Source: Serratia sp. Ag1
GTDB taxonomy: Bacteria > Pseudomonadota > Gammaproteobacteria > Enterobacterales > Enterobacteriaceae
Reading direction: 5' to 3'
Length of the DNA: 51,039 bases
Assembly (NCBI RefSeq): GCF_000743355.1
Contig: NZ_JQEI01000007.1
Span: 1 to 51,039, forward strand
Positions 29,003 through 40,035 of the stretch are shown here, in pieces (within the stretch, counting starts at the first letter, position 1; the number at the start of each line of letters is the position of its first letter). Below the pieces are notes generated by a model. The model was not told the origin of the DNA and did not search any database. It saw only the letters and a program-made list of their open reading frames with translations. Made by a program: the position numbers and the translations under genes.

Positions 29003-29599
29003 ATGGAACATTATATCAGCCTGTTTGTCCGCGCGGTGTTTGTTGAAAACATGGCGTTGGCGTTTTTCCTTGGCATGTGTACTTTCCTGGCGGTGTCCAA
29101 GAAGGTCTCTACCGCCTTTGGCCTGGGGATTGCGGTCACGCTGGTGCTCGGTATTTCCGTGCCGGTGAACAACCTGGTTTATAACCTGCTGCTGCGCGAT
29201 GGCGCGCTGGTGGAAGGTGTCGATCTGAGCTTCCTTAATTTCATCACCTTCATTGGTGTGATTGCCGCGCTGGTACAGATTCTGGAAATGATCCTCGATC
29301 GTTTCTTCCCGGCCTTGTACAACGCCCTCGGGATCTTCCTGCCGTTGATTACCGTGAACTGCGCCATCTTTGGTGGCGTGTCTTTCATGGTACAGCGTGA
29401 TTACAACTTTATGGAATCCGTGGTGTATGGCTTTGGCTCCGGTATCGGCTGGATGCTGGCCATTGTGGCGCTGGCAGGGATCCGCGAAAAACTGAAGTAT
29501 GCCGATGTGCCAGCCGGGTTACGTGGTCTGGGCATTACCTTTATTGCCACCGGGCTGATGGCGTTGGGCTTTATGTCCTTCTCCGGCGTTCAGTTATAA
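29003..29599 (+). CDS. nqrE: Na+-NQR subunit E
   Basis: This 198-residue six-helix subunit is paired with NqrD in inverted topology. The [13 protein letters not shown] segment carries the Cys/Asn pattern of the iron-binding half-site. An AAAGGAG-type ribosome site lies in the short gap after nqrD. Confidence 0.95.
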   Translation: MEHYISLFVRAVFVENMALAFFLGMCTFLAVSKKVSTAFGLGIAVTLVLGISVPVNNLVYNLLLRDGALVEGVDLSFLNFITFIGVIAALVQILEMILDRFFPALYNALGIFLPLITVNCAIFGGVSFMVQRDYNFMESVVYGFGSGIGWMLAIVALAGIREKLKYADVPAGLRGLGITFIATGLMALGFMSFSGVQL

Positions 29600-29614
29600 A
29601 GGCGGGAAGTATTT

Positions 29615-30838
29615 ATGGAAATTATTTTAGGCGTCGCGATGTTCACCGGCATCGTTATGGTGTTGGCACTGCTGATTCTGTTTGCCAAATCCAAGCTGGT
29701 GAATACCGGTGATATCGCCGTTGAGGTTAATGGCGATCGGGATAAAAGCTTTACCGCGCCCGCAGGGGATAAGCTGCTCAACATGCTTTCCAGCCAAGGG
29801 ATCTTTGTTTCCTCGGCCTGCGGTGGTGGCGGTTCCTGTGGTCAGTGCCGGGTGGTGATCAAAGAGGGCGGCGGCGATATTCTGCCCACCGAGCTTTCCC
29901 ATATCAGTAAGCGTGAAGCCAAAGAGGGCTGTCGCCTGGCATGCCAGGTGAACGTCAAGCAGAACCTCAAGATCGAACTGCCAGAAGAGATCTTTGGCGT
30001 GAAGAAATGGGAGTGCGAGGTTATCTCTAATGATAACCAAGCGACCTTTATCAAAGAGCTGAAGTTGAGGATTCCTGATGGCGAAGACGTCCCATTCCGC
30101 GCGGGGGGCTTTATCCAGATCGAAGCGCCAGCGCACGAAGTGAGCTATGACGATTTTGAAGTACCGCAGGAATACCGGGGGGATTGGGATAAATTCAACC
30201 TGTTCCGCTTCCGTTCGGTGGTGAATGAGACAACGGTGCGTGCCTATTCAATGGCTAACTACCCAGATGAAAAGGGCATCATCATGCTCAACGTGCGTAT
30301 TGCCACGCCGCCGCCGAATAATCCTGAGGCCCCGCCGGGCATTATGTCTTCCTATATCTGGTCGCTGAAAGAGGGCGATAGGGTGACGATCTCCGGCCCA
30401 TTTGGCGAATTTTTTGCCAAAGAGACTCAGGCCGAAATGGTGTTTATCGGCGGTGGTGCCGGTATGGCGCCGATGCGTTCACACATTTTCGATCAACTGA
30501 AGCGCCTCAAATCCAAACGCAAAATCACCTTCTGGTACGGTGCTCGTTCCCTGCGTGAAATGTTCTATGAGGATGATTTCAATCATCTGCAGGAAGAGAA
30601 CGAAAACTTTACTTGGCACGTGGCGCTCTCCGATCCGCAACCGGAGGATAACTGGACGGGCTATACCGGCTTTATCCACAACGTCCTGCTGGAAAACTAT
30701 CTGAAGAACCATCCGGCACCGGAAGATTGTGAGTTTTACATGTGTGGCCCGCCGATGATGAACGCGGCAGTGATCAAGATGCTGAAAGATCTGGGTGTCG
30801 AAGACGATAACATCATGCTTGATGACTTTGGTGGCTGA
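29615..30838 (+). CDS. nqrF: Na+-NQR subunit F (NADH dehydrogenase subunit)
   Basis: This 407-residue electron-entry subunit has an N-terminal helix (~3-25), a 2Fe-2S ferredoxin domain with four Cys ([15 protein letters not shown] and GCRLACQ), an FAD domain (RAYSMANYP) and a NADH domain ([22 protein letters not shown]). It takes electrons from NADH and passes them to the covalent flavins. Confidence 0.97.
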   Translation: MEIILGVAMFTGIVMVLALLILFAKSKLVNTGDIAVEVNGDRDKSFTAPAGDKLLNMLSSQGIFVSSACGGGGSCGQCRVVIKEGGGDILPTELSHISKREAKEGCRLACQVNVKQNLKIELPEEIFGVKKWECEVISNDNQATFIKELKLRIPDGEDVPFRAGGFIQIEAPAHEVSYDDFEVPQEYRGDWDKFNLFRFRSVVNETTVRAYSMANYPDEKGIIMLNVRIATPPPNNPEAPPGIMSSYIWSLKEGDRVTISGPFGEFFAKETQAEMVFIGGGAGMAPMRSHIFDQLKRLKSKRKITFWYGARSLREMFYEDDFNHLQEENENFTWHVALSDPQPEDNWTGYTGFIHNVLLENYLKNHPAPEDCEFYMCGPPMMNAAVIKMLKDLGVEDDNIMLDDFGG

Positions 30839-30852
30839 ACAGGCGGTTTGGA

Positions 30853-31869
30853 ATGAAGTTTTGCATGACAATAGTGGCGCTTAGCGCCACTTTGCTGTTG
30901 GCGGGGTGTGAGCCGAAGCAGGAAAATCTCGATGGCAAAACCATGGGAACCTATTACTCGATCCGGTTTGTTCCTGGGGAAGAAACCCCTGCCGTTGAGA
31001 CGCTGCGGAGCGAGATTGATAAACGGCTCGAGCAGGTTAATGATCAGATGTCGACCTATCGGCCAGAGTCTGAACTGAGCCGTTTTAACGCCAGCCGCGA
31101 AGTGAACAAACCGTTCCCGGTTTCCGCTGCCACCACGGAAGTGGTGCTGGAAGCACTGCGGATCAACCGGGTGACCGATGGCGCGCTTGATGTGACCGTT
31201 GGGCCGCTGGTGAATCTGTGGGGGTTTGGCCCGGAAGGCCGTCCGAATAAGGTGCCGAGCGCCGCTGAGCTGGCATTGCGGCGCAGTTGGACCGGGATCG
31301 ACAAGTTATCGGTTGAAGGTAATGCGCTGGTGAAGCGTATCCCGGAACTGTATGTCGATCTCTCTGCTATCGCCAAAGGCTATGGCGTTGATGTGATCGC
31401 AGAATATCTGCAATCACAGCACATCAAAAACTATATGGTTGATATTGGTGGTGAGGTACGCACCCGTGGCCATAACGGCGAGAAAAAACCGTGGCGAATC
31501 GCCATTGAACGCCCGGTAGCGGGTGGCGAGCAACAGGCTCATTTGGTGATTGAACCGGGGGAAATGTCTATTGCGACCTCTGGGGATTACCGTAATTACT
31601 TCGAATACGATGGCGTGCGCTATTCTCATACTATCGATCCATCGACCGGTAAGCCGATCGCTCATCATCTGGTGTCGGTTACCGTAATCAGCCCGCAGTG
31701 CATGACTGCCGACGGCCTGGCCACCGGTTTGAATGTGCTGGGGCCGGAGCGGGGTATGGCGCTGGCCGAACTGATGGGGATCCCGGTATTGATGATCGTG
31801 AAAACCGCCGCCGGTTTTGAAGAGCATTATTCCGAGGCGTTTAAACCCTACCTGAAGAAAAGCGAGTGA
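30853..31869 (+). CDS. apbE: FAD:protein FMN transferase ApbE
   Basis: This 338-residue periplasmic lipoprotein (lipobox LLAGC) attaches FMN to threonines of NqrB and NqrC. GKTMGTYYSI is the family N-terminus, and the Mg/FAD site is around AIAKGYGVD and DIGGEVRTRG. It sits 14 bp after nqrF, so the modified subunits and their modifying enzyme are made together. Confidence 0.94.
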   Translation: MKFCMTIVALSATLLLAGCEPKQENLDGKTMGTYYSIRFVPGEETPAVETLRSEIDKRLEQVNDQMSTYRPESELSRFNASREVNKPFPVSAATTEVVLEALRINRVTDGALDVTVGPLVNLWGFGPEGRPNKVPSAAELALRRSWTGIDKLSVEGNALVKRIPELYVDLSAIAKGYGVDVIAEYLQSQHIKNYMVDIGGEVRTRGHNGEKKPWRIAIERPVAGGEQQAHLVIEPGEMSIATSGDYRNYFEYDGVRYSHTIDPSTGKPIAHHLVSVTVISPQCMTADGLATGLNVLGPERGMALAELMGIPVLMIVKTAAGFEEHYSEAFKPYLKKSE

Positions 31870-31876
31870 GGCGGTT

Positions 31877-32104
31877 ATGCTGACGGTATTCGTTGCATCC
31901 TTTGTGCTGTTTCTGCTGGTGGTTGGTGGCATGTCACTGGGCTATCTGTTCCGGCGCAAAACCCTGCAAGGCAGTTGCGGGGGGATAACCGCATTGGGAA
32001 TGGAGAAAGTTTGCGATTGCCCAGAGCCCTGTGATGCACGTAAAAAGCGCCTGGCGAAAGAAGCGCGGCGGCGTGAGCAACTGGAAAAACACCGCATCTT
32101 ATAA
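31877..32104 (+). CDS. nqrM: Na+-NQR maturation protein NqrM
   Basis: This 75-residue protein (former DUF539) has one N-terminal membrane helix and four Cys in GSCGGI and CDCPEPC. NqrM is needed to install the iron centre between NqrD and NqrE. It starts 7 bp after apbE and closes the operon before a strong hairpin. The C-terminus is highly basic. Confidence 0.92.
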   Translation: MLTVFVASFVLFLLVVGGMSLGYLFRRKTLQGSCGGITALGMEKVCDCPEPCDARKKRLAKEARRREQLEKHRIL

Positions 32105-32113
32105 CGTTTGCAT

Positions 32114-32145
32114 ATCAAGGGGTTCTGTAGGCAGAACCCCTTGAT
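32114..32145 (+). terminator. Hairpin at the end of the nqr operon
   Basis: A perfect 14-bp stem (ATCAAGGGGTTCTG / CAGAACCCCTTGAT) with a 4-nt loop lies 10 bp after nqrM. The T-tract is poor, but the stem is strong and well placed. Confidence 0.7.
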
Positions 32146-32186
32146 GATCTAATCCGTGTATTTCTGCGTTTGAGTTCTCTGTAATT

Positions 32187-32206
32187 TACTGTATATTTAA
32201 ACAGTA
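32187..32206. promoter_or_regulatory. LexA (SOS) box upstream of dinB
   Basis: TACTGTATATTTAAACAGTA matches the 20-bp SOS consensus at 18 positions, including CTG-N10-CAG. It ends 15 bp before the dinB ATG, so dinB should be LexA-repressed and DNA damage-inducible. Confidence 0.93.
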
Positions 32207-32221
32207 TTGTGGGAGGGCGAG

Positions 32222-33280
32222 ATGCGTAAAATTATTCATGTGGATATGGACTGCTTCTTCGCAGCGGTAGAAATGCGCGACGACCCTAGCCTGCGTGATA
32301 TTCCCTTGGCGATCGGCGGCAGTGCCGAACGGCGCGGAGTGATCAGCACCGCCAACTATCCTGCGCGCCGTTTTGGAGTGCGCAGCGCGATGTCCACCGC
32401 CATGGCGTTCAAGCTTTGCCCGCATCTGAAATTGTTACCGGGGCGAATGGCGGCCTATAAAGAAGCCTCTCAACATATCCGCACCATTTTTGCCCGTTAC
32501 ACGTCACTGATTGAACCGCTGTCGTTGGATGAAGCCTATCTGGATGTGAGCGACAGCTCACTGTGCAGTGGCTCAGCCACGTTGATCGCCCAACAGATCC
32601 GCCAGGCGATCTCGGATGAACTGCAGCTCACCGCCTCTGCCGGGATCGCGCCAATTAAATTCCTCGCCAAGATCGCCTCTGAATTGAATAAACCTAACGG
32701 GCAATATGTGATTACACCGGCGCAGGTTCCGGCATTTCTGCAACAATTGCCGCTCGGCAAGATCCCCGGTGTGGGTAAAGTCACCGCCAAACGGCTGGAG
32801 GAACTGGGGTTATTCACCTGCGCTGATGTGCAGCAATACGATCTGGCCGCATTGTTAAAAAGTTTCGGCAAGTTTGGTCGGGTGCTGTGGGAACGCAGCC
32901 AGGGGATTGATGAACGTGAAGTTTCCCCCGAGCGTTTACGCAAATCGGTTGGCGTTGAGCGCACGCTGGCGGCAGATATCCATCGTTGGGAAGATTGCGA
33001 AACGTTGATTATCGACAAGCTGTATCCCGAGTTGGAGATGCGTTTGCGCAAGGTGAAACCGGATCTGCACATTGCCCGGCAAGGGGTTAAGCTCAAGTTT
33101 CAAGACTTTCAGCAGACCACGCAGGAGCATATCTGGCCAGTACTGAACCAAGAGGATTTGGTTAACGTTGCACGCCAGGTTTGGCAAGAGCGACGTGAAG
33201 GGCGCGGTGTACGCTTGGTTGGCCTGCATGTCACCTTGCTGGATCCGCAGCTTGAACGGCAACTGGTGCTGGCGTGGTAA
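32222..33280 (+). CDS. dinB: DNA polymerase IV
   Basis: This 352-residue Y-family translesion polymerase has catalytic acidic residues in [13 protein letters not shown] and SLDEAYLD. The helix-hairpin-helix region ([18 protein letters not shown]) and the little-finger domain follow. The ATG at 32222 is chosen over one at 32207 because it begins [10 protein letters not shown] and follows GGGAGG. An SOS box overlaps the likely promoter. Confidence 0.96.
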   Translation: MRKIIHVDMDCFFAAVEMRDDPSLRDIPLAIGGSAERRGVISTANYPARRFGVRSAMSTAMAFKLCPHLKLLPGRMAAYKEASQHIRTIFARYTSLIEPLSLDEAYLDVSDSSLCSGSATLIAQQIRQAISDELQLTASAGIAPIKFLAKIASELNKPNGQYVITPAQVPAFLQQLPLGKIPGVGKVTAKRLEELGLFTCADVQQYDLAALLKSFGKFGRVLWERSQGIDEREVSPERLRKSVGVERTLAADIHRWEDCETLIIDKLYPELEMRLRKVKPDLHIARQGVKLKFQDFQQTTQEHIWPVLNQEDLVNVARQVWQERREGRGVRLVGLHVTLLDPQLERQLVLAW

Positions 33281-33298
33281 TCATGCACGGGTATATAT

Positions 33299-33328
33299 CT
33301 GCAAGGGCGTAATATTACACCCTTGCAG
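33299..33328. terminator. Palindromic hairpin between convergent dinB and pepD
   Basis: A 30-nt near-perfect palindrome (CTGCAAGGG left, CCCTTGCAG right, inner GTAATATTAC, one C/A mismatch) fills the 56-bp gap and probably ends both genes. Confidence 0.7.
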
Positions 33329-33336
33329 CATGACTT

Positions 33337-34797
33337 TTAGTGGCGTTCAGGGATCGCTTTCAGCAGTTCGGTCAACAACTGCCAATACTGCCCGACGCTG
33401 GCAATATGCACCTGCTCATCTGGCGAGTGTGGCCCGGTGATGGTTGGCCCAATCGAAACCATATCCATATGTGGGTAAGGTTTTTTGAACAAGCCACATT
33501 CCAACCCGGCGTGGATCACCATAATGTTCGGTGTGCTGTTAAACAGCTTCTGGTAGGTTTCACGCACCAATTGCATGACCGGTGAGTTGGCATCCGGCTG
33601 CCAGCCTGGATAGGCCCCCTTGGCTTCGGTGTGAGCACCAGCCAGTTGACCCAGTGCGCTCAGCATCCCCACCACGTCATCTTTACCGCTGTCGATCAGG
33701 GAGCGGATCAGGCAAATGATCTCGGCTTCTTGTTCGTTGGTGGTGACGACGCCGACGTTCAGTGAGGTTTCCACCACACCTTTGACTTCATCACTCATAC
33801 GGATCACACCGTTAGGCGTACCGTTCAGCAGAGCGATAAAACGCGCCTGGCTGCTGGTGGTCATGGCCTGTGATGTACTGGTAGCAGGATCCAGCAGCAC
33901 GGTGATATTTTTCTCTTTCGCTGCCAGTTCGTTTTTCAGGATAGCCAGATAGTGCTGGCTCAGGGCTTTCAGCTCATCGGCCTTGGCTGCGGGTACGGCA
34001 ACCACCGCTGAAGCTTCACGAGGGATCGCATTACGCAGCGTACCGCCGTTCAGATCCAGCAGACGCAGATCCAGTTCTTGTGCATGAGCAAACAGGAAAC
34101 GCGCCAGCAGCTTGTTGGCATTACCCAAACCCTGGTGAATTTCTGCGCCAGAGTGGCCGCCCTTCAAGCCCTTGATGGTCAGTTTCAGGGTTTGATAACC
34201 GGCAGGTACTGCTTCACGCTGCAGTGGTAAAGTCGTGATGAAATCAATACCGCCAGCGCAACCCATGTAGATTTCGCCTTCCGTTTCGGAATCGGTGTTG
34301 ATCAGAATATCGGCCTGCAGCCAGTGGGGTTGCAGCCCAAAAGCGCCATCCATACCGGCTTCTTCAGTCATGGTCAGCAGCACTTCCAGTGGGCCGTGCT
34401 CAACGCGCTCATCGGCCAGAACGGCCAGCGCAGAGGCCATGCCGATGCCGTTATCGGCACCCAGCGTAGTACCACGGGCTTTCACCCATTCGCCATCAAC
34501 GTGAGCCTGGATTGGATCTTTGGCGAAGTCGTGAACGGTATCATTATTTTTCTGTGGCACCATGTCGAGGTGGGCCTGCAGCGCTACCGGTTTACGGTTT
34601 TCCATGCCTTTGGTGGCTGGCTTGCGCAGCAGGATATTGCCCACCTGATCGCGCTCGGCGTGCAGGTTCTTTTCTTTTGCCCAACTGAGGATGTGCTGTG
34701 CCAGCGCTTCTTCATGGTACGAAGGGTGGGGAATCGAACAAATCTTGGCAAAAATATCCCACAGCGGCTGTGGCGAAAGTTGAGACAATTCAGACAC
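33337..34797 (-). CDS. pepD: Xaa-His dipeptidase (aminoacyl-histidine dipeptidase, peptidase D)
   Basis: This 486-residue M20-family zinc dipeptidase (E. coli PepD is 485) shows the metal-binding motif LQAHLDMVPQ, the bridging Asp region GADNGIGMA, and a catalytic/metal Glu pair in TMTEEAGMDG. It cleaves short peptides such as carnosine. It is divergent from gpt; the 337-bp shared region has a perfect FNR-type site. Confidence 0.95.
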   Translation of the reverse strand: MSELSQLSPQPLWDIFAKICSIPHPSYHEEALAQHILSWAKEKNLHAERDQVGNILLRKPATKGMENRKPVALQAHLDMVPQKNNDTVHDFAKDPIQAHVDGEWVKARGTTLGADNGIGMASALAVLADERVEHGPLEVLLTMTEEAGMDGAFGLQPHWLQADILINTDSETEGEIYMGCAGGIDFITTLPLQREAVPAGYQTLKLTIKGLKGGHSGAEIHQGLGNANKLLARFLFAHAQELDLRLLDLNGGTLRNAIPREASAVVAVPAAKADELKALSQHYLAILKNELAAKEKNITVLLDPATSTSQAMTTSSQARFIALLNGTPNGVIRMSDEVKGVVETSLNVGVVTTNEQEAEIICLIRSLIDSGKDDVVGMLSALGQLAGAHTEAKGAYPGWQPDANSPVMQLVRETYQKLFNSTPNIMVIHAGLECGLFKKPYPHMDMVSIGPTITGPHSPDEQVHIASVGQYWQLLTELLKAIPERH

Positions 34798-34973
34798 TAG
34801 AGGTCTCCTCTAACAGCACACCCTGCGGAGGGCATGCTGTGTGGTTAAGGTAAGTTGATATCTGTGCATGGTGGCACGATGCTGTGAGAATATCATTTTA
34901 TTCTAGGGCGTGCGCGTACCCTATTGTGCGGCTTAGCCAGTGAGATCTCCCGATTTACTAGGTAGTAGATGAG

Positions 34974-34987
34974 TTGATCCGCATCAA
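34974..34987. promoter_or_regulatory. Perfect FNR-type site in the pepD-gpt region
   Basis: TTGATCCGCATCAA matches the FNR consensus TTGAT-N4-ATCAA exactly. Its centre is ~91 bp upstream of the start point predicted from the TATAAT at 35060, a spacing compatible with class I activation. It could instead act on pepD. Confidence 0.55.
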
Positions 34988-35059
34988 TGACTCCTCTTGC
35001 CAGCAGATAAAATAGAGATGAATTCCACCGTTAAACTGGTATTCAGCGCTGGCAGTCTC

Positions 35060-35065
35060 TATAAT
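35060..35065 (+). promoter_or_regulatory. gpt: Candidate -10 element of gpt
   Basis: TATAAT matches the sigma-70 -10 consensus, 70 bp before the gpt ATG. No good -35 hexamer sits at 16-18 bp, which fits an activator-dependent promoter. Confidence 0.4.
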
Positions 35066-35134
35066 CTCGCGCAACCTTTTTTCCCCTGATTACTGAATAA
35101 GCCACATCAACTGCTGGCCGGGACCACACATTCT

Positions 35135-35593
35135 ATGAGCGAAAAATACGTTGTTACTTGGGACATGTTGCAAATGCAAGCGCGCAAACTGGCTCACCGC
35201 CTGTTACCTGCTGACCAATGGAAAGGCATCATTGCCGTCAGCCGTGGTGGCCTGGTTCCAGCCTCTTTGCTGGCGCGTGAACTGAGTATTCGCTATGTAG
35301 ATACCGTGTGCATTTCCAGCTACGACCATGACAACCAGCGTGAGATGAAAGTGCTGAAACGCGCCGAGGGTGATGGTGAAGGTTTCATTGTGGTTGATGA
35401 TCTGGTCGATACCGGCGGCACCGCGAAAGCGATTCGTGAAATGTATCCGAAAGCCCACTTTGTCACTATTTTCGCCAAACCGGCAGGTCGCCCACTGGTT
35501 GACGATTATGTGGTTGATATTCCTCAGGATACCTGGATCGAGCAGCCATGGGACATGGGCGTAGCCTTTGTGCCACCGATCGGTGGCCGTTGA
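35135..35593 (+). CDS. gpt: Xanthine-guanine phosphoribosyltransferase
   Basis: This 152-residue protein has the same length as E. coli Gpt. It salvages guanine and xanthine to nucleotides using PRPP. The PRPP-binding motif is [14 protein letters not shown], and the C-terminal DTWIEQPWD segment contacts the purine. An intrinsic terminator follows directly. Confidence 0.97.
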   Translation: MSEKYVVTWDMLQMQARKLAHRLLPADQWKGIIAVSRGGLVPASLLARELSIRYVDTVCISSYDHDNQREMKVLKRAEGDGEGFIVVDDLVDTGGTAKAIREMYPKAHFVTIFAKPAGRPLVDDYVVDIPQDTWIEQPWDMGVAFVPPIGGR

Positions 35594-35605
35594 GTTCAGC
35601 CAAAG

Positions 35606-35633
35606 CGCCCGGTTTTGCCGGGCGTTTGTTTTT
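35606..35633 (+). terminator. gpt: Intrinsic terminator of gpt
   Basis: A 7-bp GC stem (CGCCCGG / CCGGGCG) with a 5-nt loop is followed by TTTGTTTTT. It starts 13 bp after the gpt stop. Confidence 0.9.
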
Positions 35634-35831
35634 ATGGCCCCGGTAGCCTGAGTTCGTCATCTTCTGTAAATTCCCCCACATTCTGTCCGCTGAGCTTTGG
35701 TGTCTGTCGCCAGAGTTAGGTACACTACCTTCAGACATTTCGGCTATTTGATACCCGTTGCCTTTCAAGCTGCACTTTGAAATCCGGCGGATATTGGCCT
35801 TGAAGCAAGATTCTCGGAGGTTGTTGTTACC

Positions 35832-37079
35832 ATGGCACAAGCCAACCTTTCTGAAGTACTGTTCAAACCTTCATTTAAACATGTCGAAACCTCGACGCTG
35901 GTCACCCGCGCTCATCACGCAGTGGGGGCAGATATGCATTCGGCGTTGGAGGGGGATACTGGCAACAACTGGTATCGCATGCTTAATCACCTGTTGTGGA
36001 CCTGGCGTGGTATTGATCCGCTGGAAATCAGCGAAGTACTGGCGCGCATTGCCAATTCGAACGCCGAGCACAGCGACGATCACCTGCTGGATACCGTGGT
36101 GGGTTACCGCAACGGCAACTGGATTTATGAGTGGGTGCGCCAAGGCATGAAATGGCAGCAGCGGGCGTTGGAACAGCAAGATCCGCTGCTGGGCGGGCAG
36201 TATTGGCTCAATGCCGCCAATCTCTACAGCATTGCCGGTTATCCGCATCTGAAAGGGGATGAACTGGCCGAGCAGGCAGAGGTGCTGTCCAACCGTGCGT
36301 ATGAAGAAGCGGCGTTGCTGTTACCGTATCAGCTTAAAGAACTGGAGTTTGCCATTGAGGGCGGTAGCGCGATCACCGGTTTTCTGCATATGCCGGAAAA
36401 CGGACAGGCACCGTTCCCGACGGTGCTGATGTGCGGCAGCCTAGACACCTTGCAGACCGACTATCATCGCCTGTTCCGTGATTACTTGGCCCCGCTGGGT
36501 ATTGCGATGCTGACTATTGATATGCCCTCTATTGGTTCATCTTACAAATGGAAGCTGACGCAAGATTCCAGTTTTCTGCACCAACAGGTGCTGACGCAAC
36601 TGCCTTCAGTGCCGTGGATCGATCATCAACGCGTTGCCGCCTTTGGCTTCCGTTTTGGTGCCAATGTGGCGGTGCGTCTGGCTTACCTGGAGGCGAACCG
36701 GTTACGCGGCGTGGCCTGCGTTGGGGCGTTGGTACACAGCCTGCTGTGCGAAGCCCAATGCCAGGACTGCGTGCCCGACATGTATATGGATGTGATAGCC
36801 AGCCGCATGGGCATGTCTGACGCTTCCGACAGCGTATTGAGAACCGAACTGAACCGTTATTCGCTGAAAACTCAGGGGCTGCTTGGCCGCCGTTGCCCAA
36901 CGCCGATGCTGGCAGCTTACTGGGATGGCGATCCGCTCAGCCCGAAGGCGGAAGCGCAATTGATCGCCTCATCTTCACTGAATGGCAAACTGATCGCTAT
37001 CCCTCGTTCACCGGTCTATGAGAGTTTCCACAAGTCGTTGCTGGAGATTTGTAACTGGTTGAAAGATAAAATGCGTTAA
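35832..37079 (+). CDS. frsA: FrsA alpha/beta-hydrolase-like protein
   Basis: This 415-residue protein (E. coli FrsA, formerly YafA, is 414) binds dephospho-IIA-Glc and affects the respiration/fermentation balance in E. coli. The alpha/beta-hydrolase core is visible, but the nucleophile elbow reads GFRFGAN with no serine, as in other FrsA proteins, so classical esterase activity is doubtful. The start is supported by CGGAGG upstream. It lies between gpt and crl, the usual order. Confidence 0.94.
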   Translation: MAQANLSEVLFKPSFKHVETSTLVTRAHHAVGADMHSALEGDTGNNWYRMLNHLLWTWRGIDPLEISEVLARIANSNAEHSDDHLLDTVVGYRNGNWIYEWVRQGMKWQQRALEQQDPLLGGQYWLNAANLYSIAGYPHLKGDELAEQAEVLSNRAYEEAALLLPYQLKELEFAIEGGSAITGFLHMPENGQAPFPTVLMCGSLDTLQTDYHRLFRDYLAPLGIAMLTIDMPSIGSSYKWKLTQDSSFLHQQVLTQLPSVPWIDHQRVAAFGFRFGANVAVRLAYLEANRLRGVACVGALVHSLLCEAQCQDCVPDMYMDVIASRMGMSDASDSVLRTELNRYSLKTQGLLGRRCPTPMLAAYWDGDPLSPKAEAQLIASSSLNGKLIAIPRSPVYESFHKSLLEICNWLKDKMR

Positions 37080-37140
37080 CCAGTTGCTAATTCCCAATAG
37101 TTTGCTAAATAGTATGGTCTATATCTGAGGAGGTTAAAGA

Positions 37141-37542
37141 ATGACGTTACCAAGTGGCCATCCGAAAAGCCGGTTGATGAAACGCTTTGCCAGCCTGGGG
37201 CCTTATCTTCGTGAAGGCAAATGTGAGCAGGACCGTTTCTTTTTTGATTGTTTAGCGGTTTGCGTCAATGTGAAACCCGCTCCGGAAAAGCGTGAATTCT
37301 GGGGATGGTGGATCGAACTGCAGGCCGTTCAATCGCGTTTTACCTATGTTTATCAGTTTGGTTTGTTTAACAAAGAGGGGCAATGGAAGGCTGAAAAGAT
37401 TAAAGATCGTGAAGTACAGGAAAAGTTAGAAACCACGCTGCGCGATTTTCATTCTCGCCTTGAGGAACTGATGACCAGCATGGAGTTGGTGTTGGAACCT
37501 GCCGCCGATCTTAATGAAAAACCGATAAAACTTTCCGCCTAA
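37141..37542 (+). CDS. crl: Sigma factor-binding protein Crl
   Basis: This 133-residue protein (the same length as in E. coli) binds sigma-S and helps it form holoenzyme, promoting curli and stationary-phase genes. The core [10 protein letters not shown] and WGWWIELQ regions are recognisable. A GAGGTTAAAGA ribosome site precedes the start. The phoE gene that lies between crl and proB in E. coli is absent here. Confidence 0.94.
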   Translation: MTLPSGHPKSRLMKRFASLGPYLREGKCEQDRFFFDCLAVCVNVKPAPEKREFWGWWIELQAVQSRFTYVYQFGLFNKEGQWKAEKIKDREVQEKLETTLRDFHSRLEELMTSMELVLEPAADLNEKPIKLSA

Positions 37543-37653
37543 AGCATTTTCATTCTACAAATGCGCTGAAATCGCGTTGTGCCTGTTGGCATAACGCGTG
37601 TCTCCTGTTAAAAAGTTCTTTGCATTCCCTTCTATTTCAACGGCAGAGATATT

Positions 37654-38757
37654 ATGAGCAGCAGCCAGACCTTGGTTGTGAAATTGGGTACCAGCGTGTT
37701 GACCGGCGGATCGCTGCGTCTGAACCGTGCCCATATTGTCGAACTGGTGCGCCAGTGCGCGCAGCAGCATGCGGCGGGTCACCGTATTGTTATTGTCACT
37801 TCCGGGGCGATCGCTGCCGGGCGCGAGCACTTGGGTTACCCTGAACTGCCCGCCACCATCGCTTCTAAACAACTGTTGGCGGCGGTAGGGCAAAGCCGCC
37901 TGATCCAACTGTGGGAGCAACTGTTTTCTATTTACGGTATCCATGTCGGCCAAATGCTGCTGACGCGAGCCGATCTCGAAGACCGCGAACGTTTCCTCAA
38001 TGCCCGTGACACCATGAGTGCGCTGCTGGATAACCGCATCGTGCCGGTGATCAACGAAAACGACGCGGTCGCTACCGCAGAAATCAAAGTCGGTGATAAC
38101 GACAACCTGTCGGCACTGGCTGCGATTCTGGCCGGGGCGGACAAACTGCTGCTGCTGACCGATCAGCAGGGTTTGTACACCGCCGATCCGCGTAATAACC
38201 CCACAGCAGAACTGATCCGTGAAGTGCATGGCGTGGATGATGCGCTGCGCGCCATCGCTGGTGACAGCGTATCCGGCCTGGGCACTGGCGGTATGGGCAC
38301 GAAATTGCAGGCCGCCGATGTCGCTTGCCGTGCGGGCATTGACGTGATTATTGCTGCGGGCAGCAAACCGGGCGTGGTTGCTGATGTGATCGAAGGGAAC
38401 CCGGTGGGTACCCGTTTCCATGCGCTGGAAACCCCGTTGGAGAACCGTAAACGCTGGATCTTTGGTGCTCCGCCTGCGGGGGAGATCACGGTTGATGACG
38501 GGGCGATCGATGCCATTATGGCGCGCGGTAGTTCACTGCTGCCCAAAGGGATTCGCAACGTCAAAGGTGATTTTTCCCGTGGCGAAGTGATCCGCATCTG
38601 CAACTTGGCGGGCCGCGATCTGGCTCACGGCGTCAGCCGTTATAACAGCGATGCGATGCGCATGATCGCCGGGCACCATTCGCAGGAAATCAATGAAATT
38701 TTGGGTTATGAGTACGGCCCGGTGGCAGTCCACCGCGACGATATGATTGTCAGCTAA
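37654..38757 (+). CDS. proB: Glutamate 5-kinase
   Basis: This 367-residue protein has an amino-acid kinase domain ([34 protein letters not shown]) and a C-terminal PUA domain (~278-367). It phosphorylates glutamate, the first and proline-inhibited step of proline synthesis. It has the same length as E. coli ProB and forms an operon with proA. Confidence 0.97.
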   Translation: MSSSQTLVVKLGTSVLTGGSLRLNRAHIVELVRQCAQQHAAGHRIVIVTSGAIAAGREHLGYPELPATIASKQLLAAVGQSRLIQLWEQLFSIYGIHVGQMLLTRADLEDRERFLNARDTMSALLDNRIVPVINENDAVATAEIKVGDNDNLSALAAILAGADKLLLLTDQQGLYTADPRNNPTAELIREVHGVDDALRAIAGDSVSGLGTGGMGTKLQAADVACRAGIDVIIAAGSKPGVVADVIEGNPVGTRFHALETPLENRKRWIFGAPPAGEITVDDGAIDAIMARGSSLLPKGIRNVKGDFSRGEVIRICNLAGRDLAHGVSRYNSDAMRMIAGHHSQEINEILGYEYGPVAVHRDDMIVS

Positions 38758-38766
38758 GGAGTGAGC

Positions 38767-40020
38767 ATGCTTGAGCAGATGGGGAGAGCCGCGAAGCAGG
38801 CCTCCTGGCAACTGGCGGTACTGAGCACGGCAAAGAAAAATCAGGCGTTGGCCGTGATGGCGGATCGGCTGGAAGCCAATAGCGAAGCGATCCTGCAGGC
38901 TAATGAGCAGGACATGGTGCAGGCGCGTGAGGCGGGGATGAGTGAAGCTCTGCTGGATCGTCTGTTGCTCACCCCCGCCCGTTTGGCCGCGATTGCCAAT
39001 GACGTGCGGCAGGTGTGCCGTTTGAGCGATCCGGTGGGGCACGTACTGGATGGCAGCCTGTTGGACAGTGGCCTGAAGCTGGAGCGCCGCCGTGTGCCGC
39101 TCGGCGTGATTGGGGTGATCTATGAAGCACGCCCGAATGTGACTATCGACGTGGCCAGTCTGTGCCTGAAAACCGGCAACGCCGTTATTTTGCGGGGTGG
39201 CAAAGAAACGCACCACACCAATCAGGCTACGGTGAAAGTGATCCAGCAAGCGTTGGAACAATGCGGCCTGCCTGCCGCCGCCGTGCAGGCGATCGAAAGC
39301 CCCGATCGCGCACTGGTGAATGAGCTGCTGCGTATGGATCGTTATGTCGATATGCTGATCCCGCGTGGTGGTGCCGGTTTACACAAACTGTGCCGCGAGC
39401 AATCGACGATCCCGGTGATTACTGGCGGCATTGGTGTGTGCCATATCTACGTGGATGACAGCGTGGACTATGACAAAGCGCTGACGGTGATTGAAAATGC
39501 CAAGATCCAACGGCCAAGTGCTTGCAACTCGGTAGAAACCCTGTTGGTTAACCGCACTATTGCTAACAGCTTCTTGCCTGCACTGAGTGCGCGTATGGCT
39601 GCGGTGGGGGTGACGCTGCATGCCAGCGATAATGCTATGCCATTGCTGCATGAAGGCCCGGCACGGGTGGTGGCAGTAGAGGCGAAAGACTACGACGACG
39701 AATGGTTATCGCTGGATATGAACGTGACGCTGGTGGACGATGTCGATCAGGCGATCGACCATATCCGCATCCATGGCACCAGCCACTCGGATGCGATCCT
39801 GACCCGTTCACTGAGCAATGCCGAGTACTTTGTGCGCGCGGTGGATTCTTCGGCGGTATACGTTAACGCCAGCACCCGTTTCACCGACGGCGGTCAGTTT
39901 GGTTTGGGAGCCGAAGTCGCAGTGAGTACCCAGAAACTGCACGCGCGTGGCCCGATGGGGTTGGATGCGCTAACCACCTATAAATGGATTGGCTACGGCG
40001 ACGATCTGGTTCGCAGTTAG
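38767..40020 (+). CDS. proA: Glutamate-5-semialdehyde dehydrogenase (gamma-glutamyl phosphate reductase)
   Basis: This 417-residue aldehyde-dehydrogenase-fold enzyme reduces gamma-glutamyl phosphate with NADPH. The catalytic Cys is in [15 protein letters not shown] at 38767 is preferred over GTG at 38761 because the AAGGAG at 38756-38761 needs the 5-bp spacing, and it gives the family length. A hairpin and then a 48-bp repeat follow. Confidence 0.97.
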   Translation: MLEQMGRAAKQASWQLAVLSTAKKNQALAVMADRLEANSEAILQANEQDMVQAREAGMSEALLDRLLLTPARLAAIANDVRQVCRLSDPVGHVLDGSLLDSGLKLERRRVPLGVIGVIYEARPNVTIDVASLCLKTGNAVILRGGKETHHTNQATVKVIQQALEQCGLPAAAVQAIESPDRALVNELLRMDRYVDMLIPRGGAGLHKLCREQSTIPVITGGIGVCHIYVDDSVDYDKALTVIENAKIQRPSACNSVETLLVNRTIANSFLPALSARMAAVGVTLHASDNAMPLLHEGPARVVAVEAKDYDDEWLSLDMNVTLVDDVDQAIDHIRIHGTSHSDAILTRSLSNAEYFVRAVDSSAVYVNASTRFTDGGQFGLGAEVAVSTQKLHARGPMGLDALTTYKWIGYGDDLVRS

Positions 40021-40035
40021 CACACTCATAAGAGC

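Larger units (their letters stand above)
34798..35134. other. 337-bp divergent control region of pepD and gpt
   Basis: The region contains a hairpin near the pepD start (ACAGCA / TGCTGT around CCCT-GCGG-AGGG, ~34814-34842), an FNR-type palindrome at 34974-34987, and a TATAAT hexamer at 35060-35065 that suits the gpt promoter. No gene was seen. Confidence 0.5.

Noticed and set aside
36640-36670. Serine esterase active site in FrsA
   Set aside because: The elbow reads GFRFGAN with no serine nucleophile, as in FrsA proteins generally.
37555-38421. 288-codon - strand frame opposite proB
   Set aside because: It is antisense to a certain gene and has no domain features.
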